A stretch of 64,000 nucleotides of DNA from Molossus alvarezi (Eukaryota > Chordata > Mammalia > Chiroptera > Molossidae). The notes beneath the pieces are model-generated. The model had not been told where the DNA came from. It made no database searches and saw only the letters and a program-made list of their open reading frames with translations. Shown piece after piece: positions 54,552 through 64,000 of the stretch. The stretch lies in assembly GCA_037176705.1 (NCBI GenBank), contig CM073886.1, forward strand, positions 87,207,501 through 87,271,500, given 5' to 3'. The position numbers and the translations under genes are program-made. How positions within the stretch are numbered: the first letter of the stretch is position 1; every line of letters begins with the position of its first letter.

Positions 54552-54879
54552 CAGGCAACCACTTTTATTAGTTCCCTGTGTGTTCTCCCAGTGTTTCATT
54601 TTTTTAAGACAGCTTAGCTTCACATACTGTATAATTTACCCATTCAAAGTATATCGTTTTTAACATATTCACAGTCAATTTTAAAATACTTTCATTACTC
54701 CAAAACAAACCCTACACATATTAACATTCACTACCCCCAGCTGTTTGCAGTACTCCCTTACAATCTTTATTTTTGTAAGGTTCACGGTGATGTCTCCTCT
54801 TTTGTACTTAATCTTAGTAATCTGAATTTGTTTGTTTGTTTGTTTCCCTTGGTCAATTAGCTAAAGATTTGCCAACTTT

Positions 54880-55100
54880 GCCGCGCTGGTGTGGCTCAGT
54901 CATTGAATGTTGACCCATGCACCAAGAGGTCGCTGGTTCGATTCCCGATCAGGGCACATGCCCAGATTGTGGGCCTGATCCCCAGTGTGGGGCATGCAGG
55001 AGGTGGCCAATCGATGTTCTTTCTCATTGACATTTCTATCTTTCTTTCCCTCTCCCCTCCTCTCTCTAAAATCAATAAAGAAAAAAAAATTTTAAAGAAA
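54880..55100 (+). mobile_element. VES SINE, AATAAA form
   Basis: Duplications AAAGATTTGCCAACTTT / AAAGATTTGTCAACTTT. A local repeat of about 45 bases (ACAACTTTTGGTTTCAGTGA...) follows at 55,125-55,220. Confidence 0.92.
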
Positions 55101-55849
55101 AAAGATTTGTCAACTTTTTCGAACCAACTTTTGGTTTCAGTGACTTTCTCTATTGTCTTTCAGTGTTTCTCGAACAACTTTTGGTTTCAGTGACTTTCTC
55201 TATTGCCTTTCAGTGTTTCTTTTCACTAATACAAGTATATATTCGTATATTTCCATCCTCCTATGTAATAAGAAGCATACTATGCACCTTGAACACTAAT
55301 TCCTTCAGGTGAAGGAAAATGGTCTTAAATAGATCTGAGATGTAAGAAGAGATGAAGAACCACAAAAGTGGTAAATGAATAGATCTTAATAAACACTGAC
55401 TAATTAAAACAAGTAATAATGAATTGTGAAACAGAAAAAAGAGAATTAAATATACAACAGCAATAATAATATATACGCGAGAAAGGAGATAAATGAGTTT
55501 AAATGCATTATCTATGGGAGGGTAAAGGTACATATTCACTTTAGATTTTGGTGTTGTGAATGAGTATTGGACAAACTCCCATTGCCTTATCAGATAACCT
55601 TGGCCATTTTCTTCTTCCCAAGGTGTTGCCTGCCTCCTCCTCCAACTGCGGCTGCCTTTGCCCAGCTTCCTGAGCTGGCTGGAGTCCAGGCTGAAGTACA
55701 CCAAGCCGATCTGATCTGAGCTTGCCCCTCCACCTCGCAGAGTTGGCTGCAATGTCACACCACTGAGCATGAGATCTGGCTTCCTGAGCAGTTACCAAAG
55801 GATCCGCTGACGCAGCCACATGTGGCAAACAGCCAATGGGAAACGTGAG

Positions 55850-56165
55850 ATGGAAGAAGTTAGGAAACTACATTACCTCTCCCTCCCTCCCGTCAGTGAC
55901 TGCTCAGGGGGGTAGTTTCTCCTTGTAAACCTTCTGGAGAAGTCCCACACTGAACACACTTGCTGGGATACTCCTAGATGTCTTCACGGCTTGTCACCAA
56001 GCCTGGCCACTGTGGAAACACATTGTGTCAAAATGTTTCCCTACCTCACTTCTTTCCCTTTTCTGCCCTACCCTCACGTTCCGGCAATTCTCAAATAAAG
56101 AAACGATACTTCATCTTTGCCTCAGGTTGTACTTCCAGAGAACCCAAGTTAAGAAATTATGCAGA
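55850..56165 (+). repeat. Possible LTR fragment
   Basis: Ends with CAAATAAAGAAACGATACTT and GTACTTCCAGAGAACCCAAG, which looks like the polyadenylation end of an old LTR. No TIR or TSD found. A weak call. Confidence 0.3.
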
Positions 56166-56433
56166 TTGTATTTCTAGGGTAACCACTAAAAGAATAAAAA
56201 CAGAGTATGTAATGTCTAAGCTAGTTGACGAAAAACCTTGAATAGTAGAAAAGAATCAATCCAAAAAAGTCAAGAAAGAAGAAAAAAATAAAGATGGACT
56301 AGTTAAAACAAATAACATCAAGTGAGAAGATATATTTAAATCCAAATATATCAGTAGGCACATTAAATATAAATGAACTATATGCTTCAGTTCAAAGATA
56401 AAGGATTGTTAGGCCAAATTAAAAAGAACATGA

Positions 56434-56649
56434 GATGCCCAGCCAGTGTGGCTCAGTGGTTGAGCATCGGCCCATGCACCAAGAAGTCGCTGGTTCATTC
56501 CTGGTCAGGACACATGCCCAGGTTGTGGGCCTGATTCCCAGTGGGGGGCATGCAGAAGGCGGCCAACTGATGTTCTTTCTCATTGATGCTTCTATCTTTC
56601 ACCCCTCTCTCCCTTCCTCTCTAAAAATCAATAAGGATAAAATATTTTT
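56434..56649 (+). mobile_element. VES SINE, AATAAA form
   Basis: Perfect duplications AAAAGAACATGA (56,422 and 56,650). Confidence 0.9.
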
Positions 56650-56759
56650 AAAAGAACATGAAGTAAAATGTATTCACTTAAAAGTATTTAGAATAACTCT
56701 AATTTTCATAATGAAATTTATATATTAAGAAGTTTTTTCCCCCACTGTCTCCATCAACT

Positions 56760-58951
56760 TTTCATTTTTTAATTTTAAAAAAAATTTTTTTGTTGTTGTT
56801 ACAGATGTTTCTCCTTTTTTACCCCATTGGCACCCCCCGCCCCATCTCTCCCCGCCCTGTCCCCGGCTTTGTTGTCCATGTCCATTGGTTATGCACACAT
56901 GCATATAAGTTCTGTGGTTTATCTCTTCCCTTCCCCCACCACCCCCTCTTCTGAGGGATGTCAGTCTGCACCCTACTTCTGTGTTTCTGGGTCTACCGTA
57001 TACCTCAGGCTGTTATGTTCATTATATTCCATATATAAGTGAGATCATGTGGTATTTGTCTTTTTCTGCTTGGCTTGTTTCACTTAGGATAATACTTTCC
57101 AGGTCCCTCCATGTCGTCTCAAAGGATAAGAGATCTTTCTTTCTTACAGCTGCATAGTACTCCATTGTGTATATGTACCACCGCTTTTTTATCCATTCGT
57201 CTACTGATGGACACTTGGGCTGTTTCCAGATCTTAGCTATTGTAAATAGTGCTGCTATGAACATGGGGGTACATATATTCTTTCTGATTGGTGTTTCAGG
57301 CTTCTTAGGGTATATTCCTAGAAGCAGGATCACTGGGTCAAATGGATGTTCAATTTTTAATTTTTTGAGGTAACACCATATTGTTTTCCATAGTGGCTGC
57401 ACCAGTCTGCATTCCCACCAACAGTGTACTAGAGTCCCCTTTTCTCCACACCCTCACCAACACTTGTTGTTTGATGATTTGTTGATGGCGGCCATTCTGA
57501 CAGGTGTGAGGTGATACCTCATTGTTGTTTTAATTTGCATCTCTCTGATGATTAGTGATGTTGAGCATTTCTTCATATGTTTCTTAGCCATTTGTATGTC
57601 CTGTTTGGAGAGGTGTCTATTCAGCTCCTCTGCCCATTTTTAAATTGGGTTCTTTGTCTTCCTTTTGTTGAGTTGTATGAGCACTCTATATATTTTGGAA
57701 ATTAACCCCTTATCTGATCTATCATTGGCAATGATGTTCTCCCATACAGTGGGTTGCCTTTCCATTTTGGTGATTGTTTCTTTTGCTGTGCAGAAGCTTT
57801 TGAGTTTGATGTAGTCCCATGTGTTCATTTTTTCCTTTGTTTCTGTTGCTTTAGGTGATGTATCAGTGAAAATTCTGCTGCGTATGATGTCTGAAATTTT
57901 GTTGCCTACATTTTCTTCTAGAATTTTTATGGATTCACGGATCACATTTAAGTCTTTTGTCCATTTTGAGTTTATTTTTGTGTACGGTGTAAGTTGATGG
58001 TCTAGTTTCATTTTTTTGCATGTAGCTGTCCAATTTTCCCAACACCATTTATTAAAGAGGCTGTCTTTACTCCACTGTAAGCTCTTGCCACCTTTGTCAA
58101 ATATTAATTGAGCATATTGCCTTGGGTCCATTTCTGGGTTCTCTATTCTGTTCCACTGGTCTATATGCCTGTTCTTGTGCCAGTACCAGGCTGTTTTGAT
58201 TACAGTAGCTTTGTAGTATAACCTAATATCCGGTATTGTGATTCTGCCTACTTTGTCCTTCTTTTTCAAGATTGCTGTGGCTATTCAGGTTCTTTTTTTG
58301 TTCCATATGAACTTTTGAAGTATTTGTTCTAGTTCTGTGAAATATGTCATTGGTATTTTGATGGGGATGGCATTGAACTTATAGATTGCTTTAGGTAGTA
58401 TGGACATTTTAATGATGTTAATTCTTCTAATCCATGAACAAGGTATGTGCTTCCACTTTTTTATATCTTCCTCTATTTCTTTTTTCAATGTCCTGTAGTT
58501 TTCTGTAAATAGGTCCTTCACTTTTTTGGTTGTTTATTCCTAAGTATCTTAATTTTTTTGCCACAATGGTAAATGGGATTTTTTTTTTTTTTTTTTTTTT
58601 ACCCTCACCCGAGGACATTTTTCCATTTTTTTGTTCAAATAGAGTGGGAAAGAGAGAGAGGAAGAGAGAGAGAAACATCAACGTGAAAGGTACATCTCGA
58701 GTGGCTGCCATCCACACAACCCAACCAGGGCCGGGGACAAACTGCAACCGAGGTACATACCCTTATTGGGAACTGAACCCAGGTCTCTCGGGACCACAGG
58801 CCAACGCTCTAACTGCTGAGCCAAACTGGCCAACGTTGGGATTGATTTTTAGTTTCTCTTTCTGTGAGTTCATCATTGGTGTATAAGAATGCCGTCGATT
58901 TCTTGACATTAATTTTGTATCCTGCTACTTTGCCAAATTTATTTATTTATT
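56760..58951 (-). pseudogene. 5'-truncated L1 (ORF2 3' half and 3' UTR), interrupted by a SINE
   Basis: Minus-strand L1 closely related to the intron copies: 3' UTR (56,780-57,030), the ORF2 C-terminal part (57,402-57,022; 58,269-57,640 reading [20 protein letters not shown]) and an upstream piece (58,521-58,285). Frameshifts occur near 57,640 and 58,280. A VES SINE splits it at 58,581-58,835; the element resumes to about 58,951. No clear TSD seen. It lies between GTF2H2 and NAIP in the sense direction of both genes. Confidence 0.85.
58581..58835 (-). mobile_element. VES SINE, long form, inside minus-strand L1
   Basis: Duplication TGGGATT either side; same orientation as the L1 it split. Confidence 0.9.
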
Positions 58952-58957
58952 AAGTTT

Positions 58958-59162
58958 AAATTGTTTTTTCTTTGTTGATTTTAGAGAGAGAGGGAGATAG
59001 AGACAGACACATCAGTGAGAAAGAATATCGATTGGCCACTTCCTGCATGCCCTCCTCTGGGGACCTGGCCCACAAACTGGGCATGTGCCCTACCAGGGCA
59101 CTGAACCGGCAACCTCTTGGTGCATGGGTCAACACCCAACCACTGAGCAACACCGGCCGGGC
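58958..59162 (-). mobile_element. VES SINE, AATAAA form
   Basis: Short duplication AAGTTT at 58,952 and 59,163, next to the L1 5' end. Confidence 0.85.
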
Positions 59163-59786
59163 AAGTTTTTCTAATTAATCAGCAGAACTCAGAAAGACAT
59201 AAACAGTTTCCTTCACTATTATAGTATATTGTGAGTTCCAAGAAGAAAAGTAAAGGCCAGAACTAACAATCTTAGGTCACCATTTCTATTTCTGCAATCT
59301 TAAACAAGGACTTTCTTTATAACTGTGGGGGGGAAAATTCCTTCTTAAGCTTAACTGAAACATTCACCTTATCAATTATGCAAATGAAACCTAAAACTAT
59401 AGAAAGAGATAAAGCAGCCAAAATAAGTATGGAATATTCCTTTTATGTATAGTGAGAGTGTGTGTCTAATATATTTTAAGTAATTTTTCAATGAGTGACT
59501 CTCATAACCTTTCTTCTAAGTCAGGTAGGGGCAGATAGAATACTCTGATCATGTTAATGACATCTGTTATGTCATTAGACAGAGCAGAAGGAAGAAGACA
59601 GCAGTTACCTGGTTACCTAGAGCTAAAATTTCTTTCCACATAAAGAATCATGTGGGTCTAGGTTCAAAGAGTATGACTCCTGGGAGAAAGCTGTTACTTT
59701 GGTTACAGTGTTTTCTGTGTGTGCATGAGTATGCACACACTGTTAAAAGTGCACATTCCTGGGCTCCATCTAAGATTCACTGAATA

Positions 59787-59990
59787 GCCTGGCCGGTGTG
59801 GCTCAGTGGTTGAGCGTTGACCCATGTACCAAGAGATCGCCAGTTTGATTTCTAGTCAGGGCACATGCCCAAGTTGTGGGCCCGATCCCCAGTGGGAGGC
59901 ATGAAGGAGGTGGCGAATCAATGTTCTCTCTCATCAATGTTGATCTCCTTCTTTCCTCTTTCTCGAAAACCCACGAAGAAAAAAAAAATT
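59787..59990 (+). mobile_element. VES SINE, AATAAA form
   Basis: Duplications AAGATTCACTGAATA / AAGATTCATTGAATG. Confidence 0.9.
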
Positions 59991-61337
59991 AAGATTCATT
60001 GAATGGACTCTCCAGGGTGGGACTACATTGTCTTTATTGAATACATATTTCACTAAGAATTGTTATTTATTAAATCATGAATATTATAATTCATGAAACT
60101 CAATCTAGAGTGACTGAAGTTTACAGATTTAAAATAAACATACTTTGCTATGGAGACCTCATATGCTCTCACCAGGGTAGACCCTGAACAGAGTTTTACC
60201 TACCATGGCATATCTGCACTAAGCCTGAGACAGACCTCGTCATACTTTCTCACCTGTTTTTCTGATGACCTAGAGGGGAAAAGTTGAAGAGGATAAGGTT
60301 AAACTTTGGGTATGAACCTGAATGAGGCTCACAGGGGCCGACACCACAACTTTTATTAGCTTAAATTATGTGGTAAATCAGTCTGAGGTAAGTAAAATAG
60401 TTTACCAATTACTTCAGAAAAAGCTATAAAGCAATAGGTTTAGCATATGAGTGAAAAGGTTAACAGGACCTTTTCCTTCACTGCCTGTGAATCTCATCTA
60501 CAGTTAAGCTTTCTAGCTGTTATCACGGTAATTGAGAAAGGTAGAAATGTCAACTACATTTTTAAGCAACTTTTCTTATGGTAAAATGACTCCTGATTAC
60601 TAAACTGTAACTGGACTGGATGCACTTTTAATAATCTGATGGGAACCTCATGCTTCAGGCTTTCCTGAGTGTGGGGACTCTTGAAACTGACATGCTCCTT
60701 ATGGGGGACCTGGGAGTTGTGCTTGTGGAATTATTATAAAAGATCTTGGCTCCTTGATGCCTATGGAGGATCTCCTCACTGTGCACACAACACGTGCTGG
60801 ATGAACTGCTACAAGGACTTCCACAGTGACGGCTGCCTGATGCCACCCTACTGGCCGCCTGTTGTCCCTGTTTAATCTCTGAGTTAACTGCAGGCGTGGT
60901 CACGGTAAACGTGAGTTTGAATGTTTAAACCTAAAAATACCCGTCGGTCATAGTCACAAATAATTCCAGATGCATTAAATTTATAATTATTAATTTTTAT
61001 CCTATACTGAATTTATATTTATACTTAATTTTCTTTTTATACTAAAAAGTAAAAGAAATCATTAAAATTCTGTATTTAATTAAAAAACAATGAAATTATC
61101 ACATCAATTTAATTATTTTAAGTTATTTAAATATAAGAATGTACAATGACTTTGAAAATATTACAACTCAAAATAATAGAAAACAAAATTAACTGAAAGA
61201 AGTACTATTGAATTCCAGGTATTTCTGTGACAGGACACAAAATTTTAAATTTAATAAAATATTATATTTTCTTAGCAAAAAGTTTTCCTTTTGAACTGCT
61301 TTTTATGTTTTGATTGCAGCTTCTTCTAAATAATCCC
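59991..61337. other. Spacer 3' of GTF2H2, nothing recognised
   Basis: Contains an unusual open stretch on both strands at 60,655-60,903 without recognisable homology; A/T-rich elsewhere. Confidence 0.4.
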
Positions 61338-61343
61338 TTTATT
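61338..61343 (-). promoter_or_regulatory. Candidate GTF2H2 polyadenylation signal
   Basis: AATAAA on the minus strand 53 bases downstream of the GTF2H2 stop codon. It would give a very short 3' UTR; A/T-rich sequence further on offers alternatives. Confidence 0.4.
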
Positions 61344-61395
61344 TACAGTTGCATATTTCTTTTTTAACACATATGATGTGTACTATATGCTGGAA

Positions 61396-61554
<159 letters not shown>

Positions 61555-61740
61555 CTAAAAGTTAAGCAGGGCATGGCTAGAACACATTCAAGTTGCTTTG
61601 TTCTTTCATATCTCTGGTCAATTTCCCCCACCTACATTAATGTTTCCAATGCACCACATATTCTCAAATCTAAAGTAATTTTTTCCCCAAAAATATTACC
61701 TTAGAAATGAAGGAATAATTTTGTTTTTGAGTCCTTAAAC

Positions 61741-61845
61741 TTTTTTTTTTTTTTTTTTATGGTATGTGCCCCTAGCAGGGAACCGAACCAGGGACTCTCT
61801 GGTCCACAGGCCGACGTTCAACCACTGAGCCAAACTGGCCAGGGC
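61741..61845 (-). mobile_element. VES SINE, head-only form
   Basis: Perfect duplications GAGTCCTTAAAC (61,729 and 61,846). Lies in the last GTF2H2 intron, 226 bases upstream of the final exon. Confidence 0.92.
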
Positions 61846-62002
61846 GAGTCCTTAAACTTTTAAAGCTTCTTCTATTATAGGATACCCTCAATTACTTCAT
61901 TTTAAGTAACTATTTGGCGAAGACACATGAGCTTGAAATGAGCGCTAGTTTTGAATGCTTAGAGAAGTAATCTAACTGGTTCAATTAAAAAGAGAAGCAT
62001 AA

Positions 62003-62250
62003 TGCCCTGGCCGGTTTGGCTCAGCGGTTAGATCATCAGCCTGTGGTCCGGAGACACCCGGGTTTGGTTCCCGCTAAGGGCATGTACCTCGGTTGCAGTT
62101 TGTCCCCAGTCCTGGTTGGGTCGTGTGGGTGGCAGCCACTCGATGTGTCCCTTTCACATCGATTTCTCTCTCTCTCTCTTCCTCCCACTCTATCTCAACA
62201 AAGTGTTGAAAAATGTCCTCTGGTGAGGATTAAAAAAAAAAAAACAAAAA
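62003..62250 (+). mobile_element. VES SINE, long form, in GTF2H2 intron
   Basis: Perfect duplications AAAAAGAGAAGCATAA (61,987 and 62,251). Confidence 0.92.
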
Positions 62251-62702
62251 AAAAAGAGAAGCATAACAATTTAACACAGATTTAATTATTCCTAGGGAAT
62301 GACCTCACAATTGCAAAAGTTATATTACCCTTTTAATTAAACCACTAAAGAATATGGCAAAAGACACATATAAGAAAAAGAAAGAAAACCTCATTATTCC
62401 ATTAGTATTAATTAGTATATATATACACACTAATATATACTAATTTGCCTGGGGTAAAACTTCCAGAGCAACATCATACACAGATTCAAAAATCATTAAA
62501 TCTAAAACAGCATAGAAGTAAAGATAATGTGTTCTTAAAAACTGTCTAATAATTCAAAAAGTGATTCCAGTAAGGATGAAATTACTGACATCAAAGAGGC
62601 ATGTAAAACTTTGTTTGATGAAATGGGAGTAGAATAAACAAGCAATCCTTCCCACTAATATTTCATATAGTTTATAATGTACAGTTTTAAATAGTGACAT
62701 GC

Positions 62703-62806
62703 ACCCTGGCCAGTCTGGCTCAGCGGTTGGAGCATCAGCCTGTGGACCAGAGAGTCCTGGGTTCGGTTCCCGCTAGGGGCATGTACAAAAGAAAAAAAAA
62801 AAAATA
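62703..62806 (+). mobile_element. VES SINE, head-only form, in GTF2H2 intron
   Basis: Ends CTAGGGGCATGTAC, then A-rich tail. No clear duplication. Confidence 0.85.
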
Positions 62807-62929
62807 GAATGTTAAATATGGACATGTGACTAAACTAATAAAAGAGCAAAACTAGACAGTTATCTATCTTATTTGTATCTTTATATGTGTAAGTTTATAC
62901 ATTCAAATTTGCACCCTTCAAAAAAATTT

Positions 62930-63163
62930 TTTTTTAATCCTCACCCGAGGATACTTTTCCATCTATTTTCAGACAGAGTGGGAAGGAGAAATAGAGAGAA
63001 ACATCGATGTGAGAGAGACACATCGACTGGCTGCCTCCCGCAAGACCCCGACCAGGGCGGGGGACTGAACCGAAACCGAGGTATGTGACCTTGACCAGAA
63101 TTGAACCCGTGACTCTTTGGTCCGCAGGCCGACGCTCTAACCGCTGAGCCAAACTGACCAGGG
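62930..63163 (-). mobile_element. VES SINE, long form, in GTF2H2 intron
   Basis: Duplications CCCTTCAAAAAATTT / CCCTTCAAAAATTT. Confidence 0.9.
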
Positions 63164-63369
63164 AACCCCCTTCAAAAATTTAAAAAGTATTTTCTCATTG
63201 GCAAAATGAGGGAATACCCTTTGGTCTGGGATCACTTTAAATGGTAACCTCACTTCAAAATGGGTTATGACAGAGCTTAAAGTACAATATAGAGAAAAAA
63301 TGTTTACCACTTCCAAACTAAACATAGTTTAGCTTGCAAAGTGAACACAGTTTAAAGTACTAAAATATC

Positions 63370-63470
63370 ATCCTGGCTGGTTTGGCTCAGCGGTTGGAGC
63401 GTCATCGGCATGCGGACCAGAGAGTCCCAGGTTCAGTTCCTGCTAGGGGCAGGTACCAAAAAAAAAAAAA
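63370..63470 (+). mobile_element. VES SINE, head-only form, in GTF2H2 intron
   Basis: Perfect duplications AGTACTAAAATATC (63,356 and 63,471). Ends CTAGGGGCAGGTACC plus A-tail. Confidence 0.92.
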
Positions 63471-63685
63471 AGTACTAAAATATCTTTTGTAGCAAAATTA
63501 GAATGCAGAATTATAAAACAACTATTTAAACTACTGTGCTTCCATTTTATCTCTACCTACAGTTATTACACTTCTTAGGAATAACCTGATATGAGTCTGA
63601 TCTTCAATAATCCACTGAAAATTTTTAATACTATTTCTTCAATATTTCTTGTACAATAGTTAATATTTAGAACACATGAACTTAC

Positions 63686-63725
63686 CTGTTGGTCTTTCAA
63701 TTCCCCCTGACATCCATAACAAAAT
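63686..63725 (-). CDS. GTF2H2: GTF2H2 penultimate coding exon
   Basis: 40 bases encoding FCYGCQGELKDQQ, part of the C-terminal zinc-binding region of TFIIH subunit p44. TFIIH acts in transcription initiation and nucleotide-excision repair, and p44 partners the XPD helicase. Acceptor TTTTTCAG|ATTTTG, donor CAACAG|GTAAGT. It contributes a C-x2-C pair (CYGC). The last codon is Gln where I recall His in human, a junction change. The upstream exons lie beyond the right edge. Confidence 0.93.
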
Positions 63726-63955
63726 CTGAAAAAGTTTAAGAATCATTTTGTTTAGAATTAACTCATTCAAATAGCCCAGCAAAAATTTCAATAACAAAAT
63801 CTTTTAATTAATAAGTATTTTTACTTACAATTAATTTACACATGACGTTTAGGAAAAAGAGTCATGAACAACAATAATTTAAGAAAATTCCATGGTAAAT
63901 CCAAAGTCATCTAACAGTCAGCACAAAATCTTACTTTAAAAAAAATGTATTTTTC

Positions 63956-64000
63956 GCCCTGGCCGGTTTGGCTCAGCGGTTAGAGCGTCGGCCTGCGGTC
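63956..64000 (+). mobile_element. VES SINE head, cut by window edge
   Basis: GCCCTGGCCGGTTTGGCTCA head at the extreme right end; near-consensus. Confidence 0.9.

Noticed and set aside
55541..55828. Minus-strand ORF of 95 residues at 55.5-55.8 kb
   Set aside because: No recognisable domain, low-complexity composition and no splice or promoter context; probably chance.

Overview
This is vertebrate genomic DNA, almost certainly from a vesper bat (Vespertilionidae or close kin). The main clue is nearly sixty copies of tRNA-derived VES-type SINEs (heads of the form GCCCTGGCCGGTTTGGCTCAG or CCGGTGTGGCTCAGTGGTTGAG), about one per 1.1 kb. A full-length Tigger/pogo DNA transposon with an unbroken transposase fits the recent DNA-transposon activity known in this bat family. 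Host genes are spliced; I saw no bacterial features.

Host genes, both on the minus strand: (1) NAIP, the NLR-family flagellin / type III secretion sensor and BIR protein. Thirteen coding exons lie between 38,973 and 1,784 and encode about 1,280 codons with no stop or frameshift: BIR1, BIR2, BIR3, NACHT with intact Walker A and B, and most of the leucine-rich region. The last roughly 120 codons lie beyond the left edge. (2) GTF2H2 (TFIIH p44). Its last two coding exons (63,725-63,686 and 61,515-61,396) encode the C-terminal zinc-binding region and stop. The GTF2H2-NAIP neighbourhood matches the mammalian NAIP locus. The 22.4 kb between the GTF2H2 stop and the NAIP ATG holds the Tigger element, a decayed NAIP-like BIR exon, a solo LTR, an interrupted L1 and many SINEs, plus a minus-strand TATA box about 1.4 kb upstream of the NAIP start exon.

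Layout: 0-12 kb, NAIP LRR and NACHT exons. 12-22.4 kb, BIR3 and linker exons with old L1, a Tigger1-derived deletion element and SINEs. 22.4-37.3 kb, one giant intron holding a solo LTR and a nested L1 complex (26.36-35.36 kb): an L1 was hit twice at one target site, and the second hit is a full-length L1 with an intact ORF1 and an ORF2 broken only by a VES SINE. 37.3-39 kb, BIR2 and BIR1/start exons. 39-44 kb, 5' flank. 43.8-46.15 kb, Tigger. 46-61 kb, repeat-rich spacer. 61.4-64 kb, end of GTF2H2.

VES copies fall into three forms: a long form whose 3' end reads TCCTCGGGTGAGGAT plus A-tail; a form with a CCATGCACCAAGAGGTCGC segment ending in CTCTAAAATCAATAAA (called AATAAA form below); and a short, roughly 85-nt head-only form that stops at the same internal point and carries its own A-tail. 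I found no clearly new gene system. The strongest leads are the head-only SINE subfamily, repeated re-use of the same insertion sites, the intact Tigger, the L1 with monomer-like 5' repeats, and the orphan BIR exon. Exon edges come from splice signals and protein continuity. SINE edges come from target-site duplications (TSDs) where visible and are otherwise good to about 10 bases.
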